64,000 nucleotides of DNA from Viscum album (lineage: Eukaryota > Streptophyta > Magnoliopsida > Santalales > Viscaceae). Within the stretch, counting starts at the first letter, position 1; each line of letters opens with the position of its first letter. The DNA lies in NCBI GenBank assembly GCA_963277665.1, contig OY728136.1:1980338576-1980402575 (forward strand), given 5' to 3'. The notes under the pieces are model-generated. The model was not told the origin of the DNA and did not search any database. It was given only the letters and a program-made list of their open reading frames with translations. Position numbers and translations under genes: made by a program. This document shows, in pieces, positions 12,050 to 22,590 of this stretch.

Positions 12050-13690
12050 AGGGGATTGAAATTTCCCCCTAATAGAGTTGGGAATCGATAGAGGGTTGGT
12101 TTTTTTACCATAAGAAAAATATTGTTCCAAATTTACTAATTTAAACCATTAATGCATGAAATGAATAACTCTAAACCATTCACCTTGGTGCACACCACTA
12201 CCGGGTGGGAGTCTCCACTCTTGTACAGGGCTATGAAGGCCTATACAACTAATACTATGGGGTCTTGGATGATTCCACCAACACAACAATTATTTTATAG
12301 AATCCATAAATATTAATCTTGAGACCATTAATAGGAGGATTCTAGCATACCCATAGGACCTATAAGATTAGTCTATGGGTGTAAAAGGATGTTGTTATAT
12401 TCACCAAGATATTCCTTATGGAGGGGGAGTTATCCGATCATTTTAGAATCTTGTTCAGGTATGTTTCTAGATGTAATTTCAAGGTAATAAAATCCATCAT
12501 TATATAGGGGGACCTTTAGGTCATTCCAAATTCATTACAGAGTACATAGACTATCATATCAAATCAAGAAGGATGTCCCTCATCTATATTTATTGATTAC
12601 TGTTTCCCATGCCTTGAAAAAAAATCTGGAAGAAGGATTCTCCAGAGATATTATATGTTTCAATTCTAGTGAATTCACTGACTGAGTGCCACGCTAAGAT
12701 TTCCCACTCACCCTCAAAGAAAAAGTGAATAGACAATTACACTTTAGGTAAATGACAATAGAGTAACATGGGAAGGAGGTTCATTAAATTATTCTTAACC
12801 TCAACATCTATGGATTATTCATGGTTCTGAATGTGCCACACTAAATTTTTTTTTACTCCACACGGATTTCATTACAATAGAAGATGTCAACCCAATTATC
12901 TCTCTTGTGCGATGCATGCAAAAAGTTACGATATAACTTTTTTTTAAAAATACCAAATGAAGTATTAATTAAAAAACATTTTTTAAAATTGGTTGTTAAC
13001 ATGATGAGATTGAAAGTGTCATAGTGATCCTCATTCAAAATATCTTGGTTGAAAGTGGGATGATAACTCACTTTTATGAATATCTGTTCCAGCTTCATGT
13101 ACCAAGGTAATTATGGGGTGGTTCCTACCACGTTTCCATCCCAGAAACATATATAACCCCATAACACAATAAAAACCATTGGAACTGAGGGTAAGTGATA
13201 TAGATTTTGAGCATACTCCAAAAGACAAGGATTTCTCCTTCAGTGATCCAAAATCCTTCTTGTACATTTCTATAAAAAACTGGGTCAATATTGTACGACC
13301 CTTAATAACCTCCCACACCATCTTTTCATGAAAATAATCAATCTTTTTGGAGGTTATCCTCTTATTAAAATTTCTTTAAGCCATCGCATTATTCAATCGA
13401 GATGATGATGCCTTGTGGTCTCTACCACGTGAGTGGGATTCCCAATTAAATGAACACATGAGGTTTTCACTATCTCTAATAATAGAATTCAGTACCTTAT
13501 GAACTGATAGGACATGCATGGGAGGGGATGTGAGGATAATGTTGACAAGAGTGATTCTTCCACTAATGGATAAGAAGTTATTCTTCCTGATTTTAATGTA
13601 GATGACAATCCAAGCAATAACAACCTCAATGTGTCGGATGTATAGTCTTTTAGAAGGTACCAGTGCTCCCAATCATTCCCTAGGTTAAAC
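12050..13690 (-). pseudogene. L1-type LINE remnant: RT end, zf-RVT, RNase H
   Basis: C-terminal half of a plant L1-type LINE ORF2 on the - strand. The open frame 13672-13376 matches the region after the RT palm: I-S-G-R-I-T-L-V-N then a hydrophobic stretch, H-V-L-S-V-x-K-V, and C-(N)-F-x-W. The frame 13321-13031 continues into the linker, and 13098-12853 into the zinc-binding zf-RVT region, followed near 12760-12850 by a V-A-H-S-E-x-x-x-H-like block. At about 12315-12230 an RNase H opening is seen, with K-I-N-I-(D)-G and, one frame over, V-G-G-I-I-x-D; the Asp place carries Tyr. No RT catalytic core or endonuclease is present to the right, consistent with 5' truncation. The poly-A end is not clear. 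Confidence 0.72.
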
Positions 13691-14985
13691 CTTATTACAT
13701 AGTTTCAATGTAATGATTCCATATTTATTCTCCATTTAATATAATTTGTTCACTAGAAATGATAGATTTTACTTTTTTAGAATTAATACATAAATAGAAA
13801 ATATTCTTTTTTAGAAAATTTATTTTTATAGATTAATGATTCAATTATTAATCATATCAATTAATATTTTGAAGAAATGAAAATTAATTTGATAAAATAT
13901 TAATGAATTACATGAAATTTACTATTCAATTTATATATGTTTAATTTTTTTATTAAAAAATTCACAACTGTTATAAATATAATTTTTTCCAAATAACTCT
14001 TTTCATATTAACATGGTAACTAACATTAACCTTAATAACATATTTCTATTTATAAACACAAATATATAAACATATTAAATAATTTGAATATGATTATTTA
14101 AAAATTGAAAACGCTTTTATTAGATTCAATTTCTAAATGTGATAAATTATTAATTTTAATATTAAAATGGATAACACATAATGATATTTTTAGAAAAAAT
14201 TATTTTTCAGCAGAAATTGAAATTATTCTTATTTTTTCCTATTAATTATTTTTTTAAATTATCATTAAATATCATTTATAACAATATTTTAAAGCAATCA
14301 AGTTATTTAATTGAGATGAAAAATTATAATACAAAGAATATATTTTTCTAAAAAATATTATATTTTTAACATTATTTAAATTGAACGGTATCCAATTAAA
14401 TTTAATCATTCATCTTCCAAAAAATTAATTTCATCAATATATTTTTGTTAAAATATTTAATCTAATTTATTAATTATATCAAATCACTAATTAATATTAT
14501 TAATAATTATATATAATTCATAAAAAAAATTATATTAAAATATTTTAAGTAAATTTAATATTTTAATTTTATTATTCTATTTTCATATTATTTCAAAAAC
14601 AACACATATTCATTGTTCGTATAGGATGCATGCGTAACCAAAGAGTATAAATTGAAGGAATATATTGGTAATAATGAAATTTCATTCCAATATGTTATCT
14701 TATATACATTTTTTGAATCATTATTCCTATTCATGTATATGTATCCCAACATGTATAGAATATTTCACATTATTTTCCAAACATTTATAGATATAATATT
14801 TGATGAAAACCTTGAGGATAAATATTTTATGTCTATTGTATTTTTATTTACATGTGGATTTATTTCTATAGTAATTTTCATAATGAGGTTTCATATTATA
14901 TTAAATTAATGTATTAATTTTTATCTTACACTGTAATATTTTATCTCAATAAAATATTTTAGGCTTCATTTTAGTTTTGTTTTCT
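13691..14985. other. Very AT-rich stretch without a recognised gene
   Basis: Consists mostly of A and T with many TTTTTATTA-type runs. The frame 14652-14909 encodes a hydrophobic Phe/Ile/Met-rich peptide, which is what random AT-rich sequence gives. No family pattern is seen on either strand. Confidence 0.45.
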
Positions 14986-16690
14986 GTGTGGATCAAGAAA
15001 TTTCAAACCTTATTACTTTTGATGAAAAATATATGATAAAATTTTGGATTGTTACATTATATCCCCCATAAAATATTTTTTCACCAATAAATTCATTAGT
15101 CAAATTAAACAAATGATGGTTCCTGATGTGAATATATTTTAACATATTTTGTTTCATTTGTTTTTTCTAAGAAATGGTAAATTATATTAGGAAAATGTCT
15201 TTTCCTTGTGTAAAATATTTAATATAGTTAATTTGTTTTTAATAATTCCATTCATTTAATATTTCATTAAATTTTATCATAATTTAGTAAATTGTTCTTG
15301 GTTTAATCATTCATTATTTATTCAAAATAATTTTATTCCATCATTGAGAATTTGTTTATGAATTTGTTTTGATGTTTCCAAATTTTTGGAATTAATTCAT
15401 TCAATTTTTCATACATTAAATTCAAAATATTTTTTAAAATTTGTGTTTTTGAAAACATAGTGATTTTTGATCATTTTATTTTACATCGAAATTTATTATT
15501 TTTACATTATTTATAATTTTGTGTGTATTACTTTATGAAACATGGAAAAATAGAAATCTGTAGAAGTGGATACATATCACCATCATAGTCACTTATGTGA
15601 CTATAAGAGAAAATTTGAAAAGGTGCCAAGTGACCCTAATAATAGAAGTTATGTGACCTTATGTTATAACTGCATGAAGGGATAAGTGATCATGACCTAC
15701 TAGATGAAAACAAAAATACTGTAACTCCAAACTATAACTAAAAATGCCTCTCATTTTAACCTACCAGGAGGAACCAAGATACTATATAAAAGTAAGTGCC
15801 TGCATGAATAAATCACACATGATTTTTCCTTTAAAACACAATCTAGCATGAGACTACATTTCAAACCTACCATGAGAAGCTATAATATATTGTGAGAACC
15901 ATATGTATTGACCATGAGCCCCCACTTGTTCTTACTATGTACCTACTCATGTTTCCCTACAACCAACTGTCTGCCACCCACATGTCCTCCCAAACGGTCA
16001 TGTCCTCCCCCACAGACACTTCCAACCACAATCCTCATGCTACCATGGGGTAATAACCAAATATCCCATGATAAGACATAACCCTGGTAGAAACATGTAA
16101 TCAAGCTCTATCATCTAGAAATTATGAAACTAAGCATCTAATGAATCATCAGGGCTAAATAAAATATGACACACCTGAACATGTCACAGACACCTCTTCG
16201 AGCCTTATTTGTGAAACTATTGAAGCGTGTTCCAACTGATGAATTTCCTATCACAGTGGAGGAGAAACATATGCACCCACCCCCATCAAAGGAAGATTCG
16301 GGCATCACTGATGATGATTGTCATGCCACAACAATTCTTCTAACACAGTATGAGGAATAAAATTTATCCTCATCCAATTTTAAGAAGGTGAGACACCTAC
16401 TCAAACACGGAGCCATTTCTATATATATTAAGCCCCATCGAAGTACGAGTGACCATCACGATGGACGATCTCACTAAGAATATAACTGATTTCATGAAAT
16501 TTTGGCTGAAGACATAACCCAATAAATATTCCATGAGTCCATAACCATTAAATCTAGGAGTTGCCGTTGTTGTGCCTCGCAAGTTGAATTGGACCATCAC
16601 TCACCAAAACCACGGCATAACAGAAGAGATGTTGCTCCTAGAAGATACATCAAATTAAGTCTTGGTAAATATGGAAAGAGATTAAGACAT
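14986..16690 (+). repeat. Large repeat family, copy A, left part
   Basis: First part of a long non-coding repeat that also occurs at 22590-24830 (copy B) and 31910-34970 (copy C), always on the same strand. Shared landmarks in order: an AT-rich part with GTGTTTTTGAAAA, then CATGGAAAAA with TGTAGAAGTG-like text at 15541, then a GC-richer part (15560-16660) with CTACCA(A/T)GAGGAA and GAGCCCCCA-like blocks, then the AAGAAGGTGAG block at 16381. The first copy of an internal ~380-bp duplication is at about 16290-16660. The rest lies at 21945-22590 beyond the inserted copia element. Whether this is a solo LTR or another class of repeat is unknown. Confidence 0.62.
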
Positions 16691-16761
16691 AAACAAATAC
16701 ATAATTTAATGAGAGAAGGAAAAACTATTGATTCCCTTAAAAATTCCTGAAAAAAAAATTC

Positions 16762-17190
16762 ATATGTGCAGTGATCAAATATTTATGTTCTTAAAATAAA
16801 TATTGACAATAAATAAATTTAATATGAAAACCCCAAAGTGTGATAAACCCTATGACCTACATCATAAAGTGGGATCCAAAAATAATAATGAGTTCAATGT
16901 AGATACTCAAAGAGATTAGAAAGATCTCAAAAATAATACTTAGATAAAGTAGTGGATAAAATGTAGAAGGAAGATATAGTCTAATGGAAACCTCTAGTGA
17001 AAAACATAACATGATAATGAAACCAATATTTCTCTAAACATGAATGTAGTATATTGTTTTATGACAAAAGGTGATTACGAAACACTCCAATATAATATCA
17101 AAAACTATAGCAAAAAAAGTCTATCAGACCTGGAGAGTTCTGCTGGTTGCAGATTTTTGAATCGGTCCTTGAAAATTAAATTTCAATACC
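16762..17190 (-). repeat. 3' LTR of the - strand copia element
   Basis: Matches the segment 21527-21901 in order along its length: ATTTGTGCAG/ATATGTGCAG start, AATAAATGTTGAC, a GTGGGATCCAAAAATAATA block (here near 16869), AAGTAGTGGAT, GAAGGAAGATATAGTCTA, then a CAGACC..TGC block and an AAAATT end. For an element on the - strand this left copy is the 3' LTR. The two copies differ at many sites and by indels, so the insertion is old. Boundaries are accurate to perhaps 10 bases. Confidence 0.68.
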
Positions 17191-17549
17191 TCAAATTATG
17201 TAATGATACAGTCATTACATGCATGATTAATTAGTATTACCAAATTCCAAAAAACCATTAGAAAAGATAAATTACATAACCCTCACAATACATATCTAAG
17301 GTAAATTTATTTCTTTTATAATTTTTTTATTCATCATGTGATGTTCCCATGTGAATGAAGAAACCAAAAAAACCCTATTACTCTGGTGGGGATCACTACC
17401 AACCCTAAAATTATCCTTCATATCTGAATTTTACCTCTGGGTAAAATCATTTTCAAGATTTCTGGACCAGTTTTATCAGTTTGGATCTTCTTAAGCTCTA
17501 TCAAACTCGAATCAAGAACATCCCATATCCAAAAATATCAAACATCGAT

Positions 17550-17870
17550 ATGTTTCAAACTTCATTTAAATTTTGAATTATTTCCCATAAAATAGTACTC
17601 TGACTACCTCGAAATAAAACAAACCCATCTTGATTAATATTAAGAAATTGGATAAATATTTTCATCCAAAAAAATCATTTCATGCCACTATAGTTGCAAT
17701 AAACATTAACTTTATGATAAATAATGAAATACATCTCTATAAGCTAGAATTCAAAGATACTACACCCCATACAAAATTAATCAAATAGCCTAAAATACAG
17801 ACCCCCAATTTAATATCTGCTACAATATAGTAATCATTAAAGACAAAAATCATAGGTTTATCATATCTAA
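17550..17870 (-). pseudogene. Ty1/copia RNase H remnant (second element)
   Basis: Read on the - strand from 17870, the sequence follows copia RNase H: a D-(Y/A)-D-like opening, V-A-D-I, then G-Y-L-x-x-F-x-x-G-x-V-S-L, and near 17700 an A-T-x-A-x-(K)-(E)-like block after the position of the catalytic Glu. Two stops interrupt the first 60 codons. It sits between the 3' LTR and the RT remnant, as expected for a - strand copia element. Confidence 0.7.
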
Positions 17871-18224
17871 AAACAATCTCATATTAGAAGTACTGTGAAG
17901 ATAAATAAATATATACTTCACTTATCTCTAATTATATCTACCTCGATTAAATTTCTAATAGCTAACCACACTAAATTTTTGAGCTATATCAGGTCTAGTA
18001 CATACTATTTCATACATGAATCAACTAATGGAAGATTAATAAGGTATTTGTTTCACATTCTCTCTCTCTATTCATCAGTAGTAGTTGATTGAATGGAATT
18101 GAGATTAAAATGTAAATCAATATGAGTAGTAATAACTTTTTTCAAATCTATAGAAAATATCTAAAAAACCATTTCAAAATATCTCCCCTAAGATAAATAT
18201 AATTTCATAGAATTTTTGTTATTG

Positions 18225-18725
18225 GATATCTACCCACCAATAACCTGTCTTACTGGCTTCAAATCATACATCACAAAAGACTGATAAGGATCCTTCATAA
18301 AATATCCAATTTTAAAAGCATCATCGCTGAAAATGAACACATCATCAACATAGTGAAAATGAATAATAAAATCATCATCATAAATATCTGAACAAAAAAA
18401 ATTGATCATAATACATCCTCTTAAAACACTGATAAAAATTATATATTTAAACTTATAATACCACAAATAAAAAAAATTATTTAAACCGAAAAAACTCTTC
18501 TTTAATCAGTAATCATTATTCTCTTTAAATGTTTTAAAAAAATTGTTTTGATTTCCTATTTAAATATCTTCCTCAAAATATCCATGGAGTAAATATGTCT
18601 TCACATCCATATAATCAATCTATAGTTTAAAAATAGAAGCCAAACCAAGAACAACCCAAATGGAAGACATTTTGACAACAGGTGGGAAAATCTCATCAAA
18701 ATAAATACTTTTCTTATAATGGAAG
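18225..18725 (-). pseudogene. Ty1/copia reverse transcriptase remnant (second element)
   Basis: On the - strand, 18715-18560 follows the copia RT block (Y)-x-E-I-F-x-P-V-V-K-M-S-S-I-x-V-V-L-G-L-A then the D-V-K-T block. The catalytic Y-V-D-D box is intact within the open frame 18466-18230, followed by F-I-F-S-D-D. The sequence between these parts carries stops and frame changes, so the enzyme is dead although the active box survives. Neighbours on both sides (RNase H left, integrase right) confirm the order of a copia pol gene. Confidence 0.82.
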
Positions 18726-18889
18726 CCTTTAACAACCAAAATTTCTTTTTATTATGGAAGAGAAATGGATTCGAATTTTTTAATATGAAAAATCCACCAA
18801 TTTTTCAAATCTCATTGACCTGTGAATAATTTCACCATCAGCAATGTATGGTTTTAGTGTAATGATGTCATCTCGTAATATATTTCAAT

Positions 18890-19200
18890 AACTCATCTTT
18901 CCTTCAACTCACATTCCATCACCTCATCAAAATATTCAACTTCTCCCCCTTTGGAAAGGAGAAAATTATCATCATGTGAATACTGAGTAGAAATAGTATG
19001 ATGTTGAGACGTTATCTGAAGTGGAACTATAGGGTCATTAATAACCCCTGGAACTGTATCATTAGAAACAAAAGCTGAATTAGAAACACTAAATCCTACC
19101 TGTTCACCATGAACAAATTTATTCACATCAACATGATTATAAAAATCAACAATAAGAGGTAAATGTGAATCAGATTCTATATTACGACTAAAAAAGTAAT
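18890..19200 (-). pseudogene. Integrase-RT linker of the second copia element
   Basis: The open frame 19126-18893 encodes an acidic, Ser/Asn-rich peptide (V-P-L-Q, H-T-I-S-T-Q, E-V-E-Y-F-D) with no catalytic motif. Its place between integrase and RT, and its polar composition, fit the variable linker of copia polyproteins. It contributes no enzymatic function. Confidence 0.5.
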
Positions 19201-19329
19201 CAAAATCTTGAGAAGTAGATTTTTTCCCAGATCATTATCTGAAATAACCATATCTTTTTTAAATAATGAATTATTAATACTGAAACATTTCTTTATTGTT
19301 GTATTATAAAACATGTACCCAAACTCATA

Positions 19330-20020
19330 GTATCCATATCGAATAAAAATAAACTCTAATGAATTACCATCTAACTTGGATCTTTGAACTCGGGGAACAT
19401 GTACAAAATCCTTTCAACCAAAAACAAGTAAGTGATTTTACTTGATCTTTTTACCATACCAAAACTTTTCAAGAGTGTATGTCTAGAAATAAATCATAGA
19501 TGATTAATAGATAATATAAGAAGAATTAAATAATGTCTCACCCCAAAAATATCCAAGAAACTTTTCTTCTGAATATAAATAAGGAACTATTTCAAAAAAA
19601 GTCTTATTCATCTACTCAACTACTCCAATTTAACTGAGGTGTATTAGGAGGCGTCTTATGATGTCAAATAACTTCCTTCCATCAATACGGGTCAAACATA
19701 CCATAATAATCACACCCATTGTTAATGAGAATACATTTCAGTTTCTTACTAGATTAACTCTCAGTAGAAACATGAAATTGATTAAAAACACTGGGCACCT
19801 GACTTTTAGTATTCAAAACATAAACACAAAGCTTTCATGAGTATTTATAAGTAAACATCAAAAAATAATGACCGCCATTAAATTTCATTGATTTCAAAGG
19901 AATGTATGTATCAGAATGTACTAATTCAAGTACCTATGACTTCCTATGTAAAGGTTGACATCTAATAATCTCCCTAAAATATTTTCTAAATATATAGTTA
20001 TCCCATGTGTCTAATTTTAT
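19330..20020 (-). pseudogene. Ty1/copia integrase remnant (second element)
   Basis: Read on the - strand from about 19950, an E-L-V-H-S-D block gives the first catalytic Asp, then F-(D)-like strands, then a K-L-K-C-I-x-(N/D)-N-G block near 19730-19700 for the second. The H-K-T-P-P-N-T-P-Q block after it is at about 19660-19620, and the F-W-G-E-(A/T)-L-x-(T/S)-(S/A) block near 19550. The stretch to 19380 follows V-F-G-x-K-x-F-V-H-V-P. Stops break the frame at least three times. The H-(H/Q)-K-T-P-P version of this block suggests a Tork/Retrofit-like plant copia lineage, distinct from the element at 0.4-5.5 kb. Confidence 0.78.
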
Positions 20021-20429
20021 ACCCTTAAAATCTAGAATAATATTTTTCTAGGCCAAAAAATAAAATCCATTTTTAAATAATTTTTTTGATCCTTGTATGA
20101 AATAATTTGGATGAAACACTACACTCAACGATGCAAGCACTATCCCAAGAAATTGAATCTATACTCCAGTACAAATCTGAAGGCTTTTTCCCTCAATCAA
20201 CAATCCAATGAATCTTTGAAAGATTCCATTGCAAATTTCTAAAGTAATAATAAAACCTTAATTAATAAAATTGCTGGTAAATATAATATTCAGATGAACC
20301 TCATGTGGATGTACAATATTTTTCAAAATCATATTACTTCCTCTGCTGGTCTCTATAAAATTGTCTTGATACAGAAAAAATCATCGTCTCCATCATTTCC
20401 AATTTTCAAAATCGAAAAATACATATTTT

Positions 20430-20680
20430 TTATTATGTAAATAACTCCTTTGATGTGACATGAAAACAAGCAATTCAATCAACAACACAGCAAGATTCAT
20501 CTGACAAAATATAAATGGATTCAAAATCAATAACAAAATATCCCCTTGTAGTGGCGATGACACAATAATCTACATCACTATTGTTCTTCTAATGATTTTC
20601 CATCATTATATTTTCTCTTTTCATATGACAAAAAAACTTCTTTACATTTACCTTTATACCATAGTGATGAAATTCAAAAT
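20430..20680 (-). pseudogene. Copia protease and zinc-knuckle remnant (second element)
   Basis: On the - strand, 20560-20450 follows the copia protease opening: a run D-V-(N/D)-Y-C-V-I-A-T, then V-V-D followed by (S)-(G)-A-x-F-H-V-T-S, where the catalytic D is kept and the next codon is a stop. Just upstream, at about 20673-20631, lies a degraded CCHC knuckle with F-H-H-Y-G-I-K spacing; its Cys codons are TTT and TAT and its His is AAT. The knuckle call is weaker than the protease call. Confidence 0.58.
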
Positions 20681-21511
20681 ATCTAAACTTTAACCTATAT
20701 TTTCTTCTACCTTTTCTCTTACCTCGACTGCTCTATACTTGATTCATTCCCTAACATCTCATCCTATTCCATATGAACAATAACTTTGAGAAAGATCGCT
20801 CTCTATTATATATCCTATCTTATTCATTTAAAATAGGTGACCTAACAAAATTAAATATCACCACACCATTAGTAGTGGTGACAATTATAGTAATAAATAA
20901 ATTCTTCCAAGAATCAAGTCAAGTGTTTAGAAACAAAAGCACTAAAACGTCATCTTAACAATTAAGAATAATAATTGAAAATTGATAAGAACATTACTAA
21001 TAATCACTAAAATAGTCAAGAATAGATATACCTTCATTGTACCATAAATTCATCACTTTCTTGAGAAGAAAAAATTTATTATTACCTTTATTGAAATTAT
21101 TGGTAGTCTTAAGCTTCTCCCACAAAGTTATTGTGGGTGAGATGTTGAAAATATGATTCATCACGTTGTCTTCAACCCACTAATGAATTAAACCACAAAA
21201 TATGTCATTATAAAACACTCAATATTCATCTCACATTTTTTCTAGCTTATGAGTTCAAAATACTAAAAAAATTTATGTCTTTACAAAAAGAAGATCCTTA
21301 AATTTTAGTCTCCAGCTTTGGTATTTCGTACCATTAAAAAAAATCCGACAGTAATTTGATATCATTATATATATGAAATAAAATCAAAAATATTTTATAC
21401 CAGATGTTTTGAATGATAGTATGTGATGAGTACACAAAAAATACCAAATTAAATGTGCATCAAAAAACTATTCTTTCCCTTCAATCAACCATGAAAAAAT
21501 GAATGCGGATG
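20681..21511 (-). pseudogene. Probable gag region of the second copia element
   Basis: By position between the zinc knuckle and the primer-binding site this must be the gag and leader region of the - strand copia element. I can see only isolated polar, Glu/Lys-rich stretches on the - strand and no firm gag block. The + strand frame 20773-20958 is an antisense shadow. Confidence 0.45.
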
Positions 21512-21526
21512 CGCATTGATAAAATA
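21512..21526 (-). other. Degraded primer-binding site of the second copia element
   Basis: Read on the - strand, the bases just after the 5' LTR are TTTTATCAATGCGC, which resembles the methionine-tRNA primer site (TGGTATCAGAGC) used by plant copia elements, with several changes. Location at the exact LTR edge is the main support. Confidence 0.5.
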
Positions 21527-21901
21527 TATTTGTGCAGAAAATAAATGTTGACACCGAGAAAAATTAATGTGGAAAACCTTAAAAAAGAAAATTCATATGA
21601 CTATTCTAGAATTAGGGATACACTATTAATCAAGACTACAAATCACAAACTCCCAAATATGAGTGGGATATCAAAAATAATACTCAAATAAAATAGTGGA
21701 TCAATAGTAGAAGGTAGATATAGTCTATAAAGAAACATAAATAGATTTTATTGTAAAATTAAGAGATCACTATCCAAACAAAATGTTTGGATGAAAATCT
21801 CTAGGATCAGATCAAAAACAACAATAGAATAAAGATGATCAGACCCAAAGTGCACTGCCAATTTGTAGATCGAAAAACCACACACTAAAAATTGAACAAC
21901 A
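21527..21901 (-). repeat. 5' LTR of the - strand copia element
   Basis: Partner of the LTR at 16762-17190, with the same order of blocks (TTGTGCAG, AATAAATGTTGAC, GTGGGATATCAAAAATAATA, AATAGTGGAT, GAAGGTAGATATAGTCTA, GATCAGACCC, TAAAAATTGAACAACA). Because the element is on the - strand, this right copy is the 5' LTR; its - strand start is TGTTGTTCAA. Together the LTRs bound an element of about 5.1 kb inserted in repeat copy A. Confidence 0.7.
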
Positions 21902-21911
21902 CTACGCCAAG

Positions 21912-21943
21912 ACACACACACACACAGATATATATATATATAT
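21912..21943. repeat. (AC)n/(AT)n microsatellite
   Basis: Seven AC units followed by about eight AT units, lying just outside the 5' LTR of the copia element and just before the resumed repeat copy A. Low-complexity DNA with no coding role. Confidence 0.9.
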
Positions 21944-21944
21944 C

Positions 21945-22590
21945 ATGAGAACCGCTAAATATTTCACCATCCCTACAAAAGGTTGATCTCACCAATAATA
22001 CAACTAATGTCACACCATTATTGCAGAAGACATATCCTAATGATGCTTCCAAAAATCCATATCAATTGAAACCATGAGTCTGCGTCGTCACACATCCCAA
22101 ATCAGTCTATAATAATGCATTATAAAATCACAAATTGATAGATGAATGGTACTATTTGATGACAAATAGAACTCGGAGTTTGGTAGAATATTCCAATATA
22201 TCTCTACTTGGAGAATATCTTCATCCACCATACAACTTTAAAAACTTGCCAATGGAGATGAACTAATACACATGCATGGATGGTAACATGGAATCCATTT
22301 TTTATATTTTATTATTTTTAGATTCATGAGATTTGTATTTTGGAGGTCCAAAAATGGAAATGGGATCCTACTATCATGGTCGATTTAGGAGTAAGGGAGT
22401 TATAAGGTTCATGTGAGATTCAAACCATTTTCTAATGGATATTTTAATAAACTTTCCACAGTATATGATATGTGAGGGTGACATTTTATGCACTCAATCT
22501 ATGTATCAGAATTTTTAGTCATCAACTAGATCCATAGAATGTAATATCGATCGAGAAACATAAGAATAATTTTAGGATATTTGTAAAAGA
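21945..22590 (+). repeat. Large repeat family, copy A, right part
   Basis: Continuation of copy A after the copia insertion. The block near 21980-22040 repeats the text of 16450-16510 (GATCTCACTAAGAATATAACT against GATCTCACCAATAATACAACT), showing the second unit of the ~380-bp internal duplication. From 22230 to 22560 it follows copy C 34630-34960, including GAAGATGAACTA/GGAGATGAACTA, TTTTCTAAATG/TTTTCTAATGG and the AGAATAATTTT block. It then runs straight into copy B. Confidence 0.62.

Noticed and set aside
14652..14909. 85-codon open frame encoding a hydrophobic peptide
   Set aside because: Composition (Phe, Ile, Met, Tyr) is what AT-rich DNA gives by chance; no family pattern, no homologous copy kept in frame.
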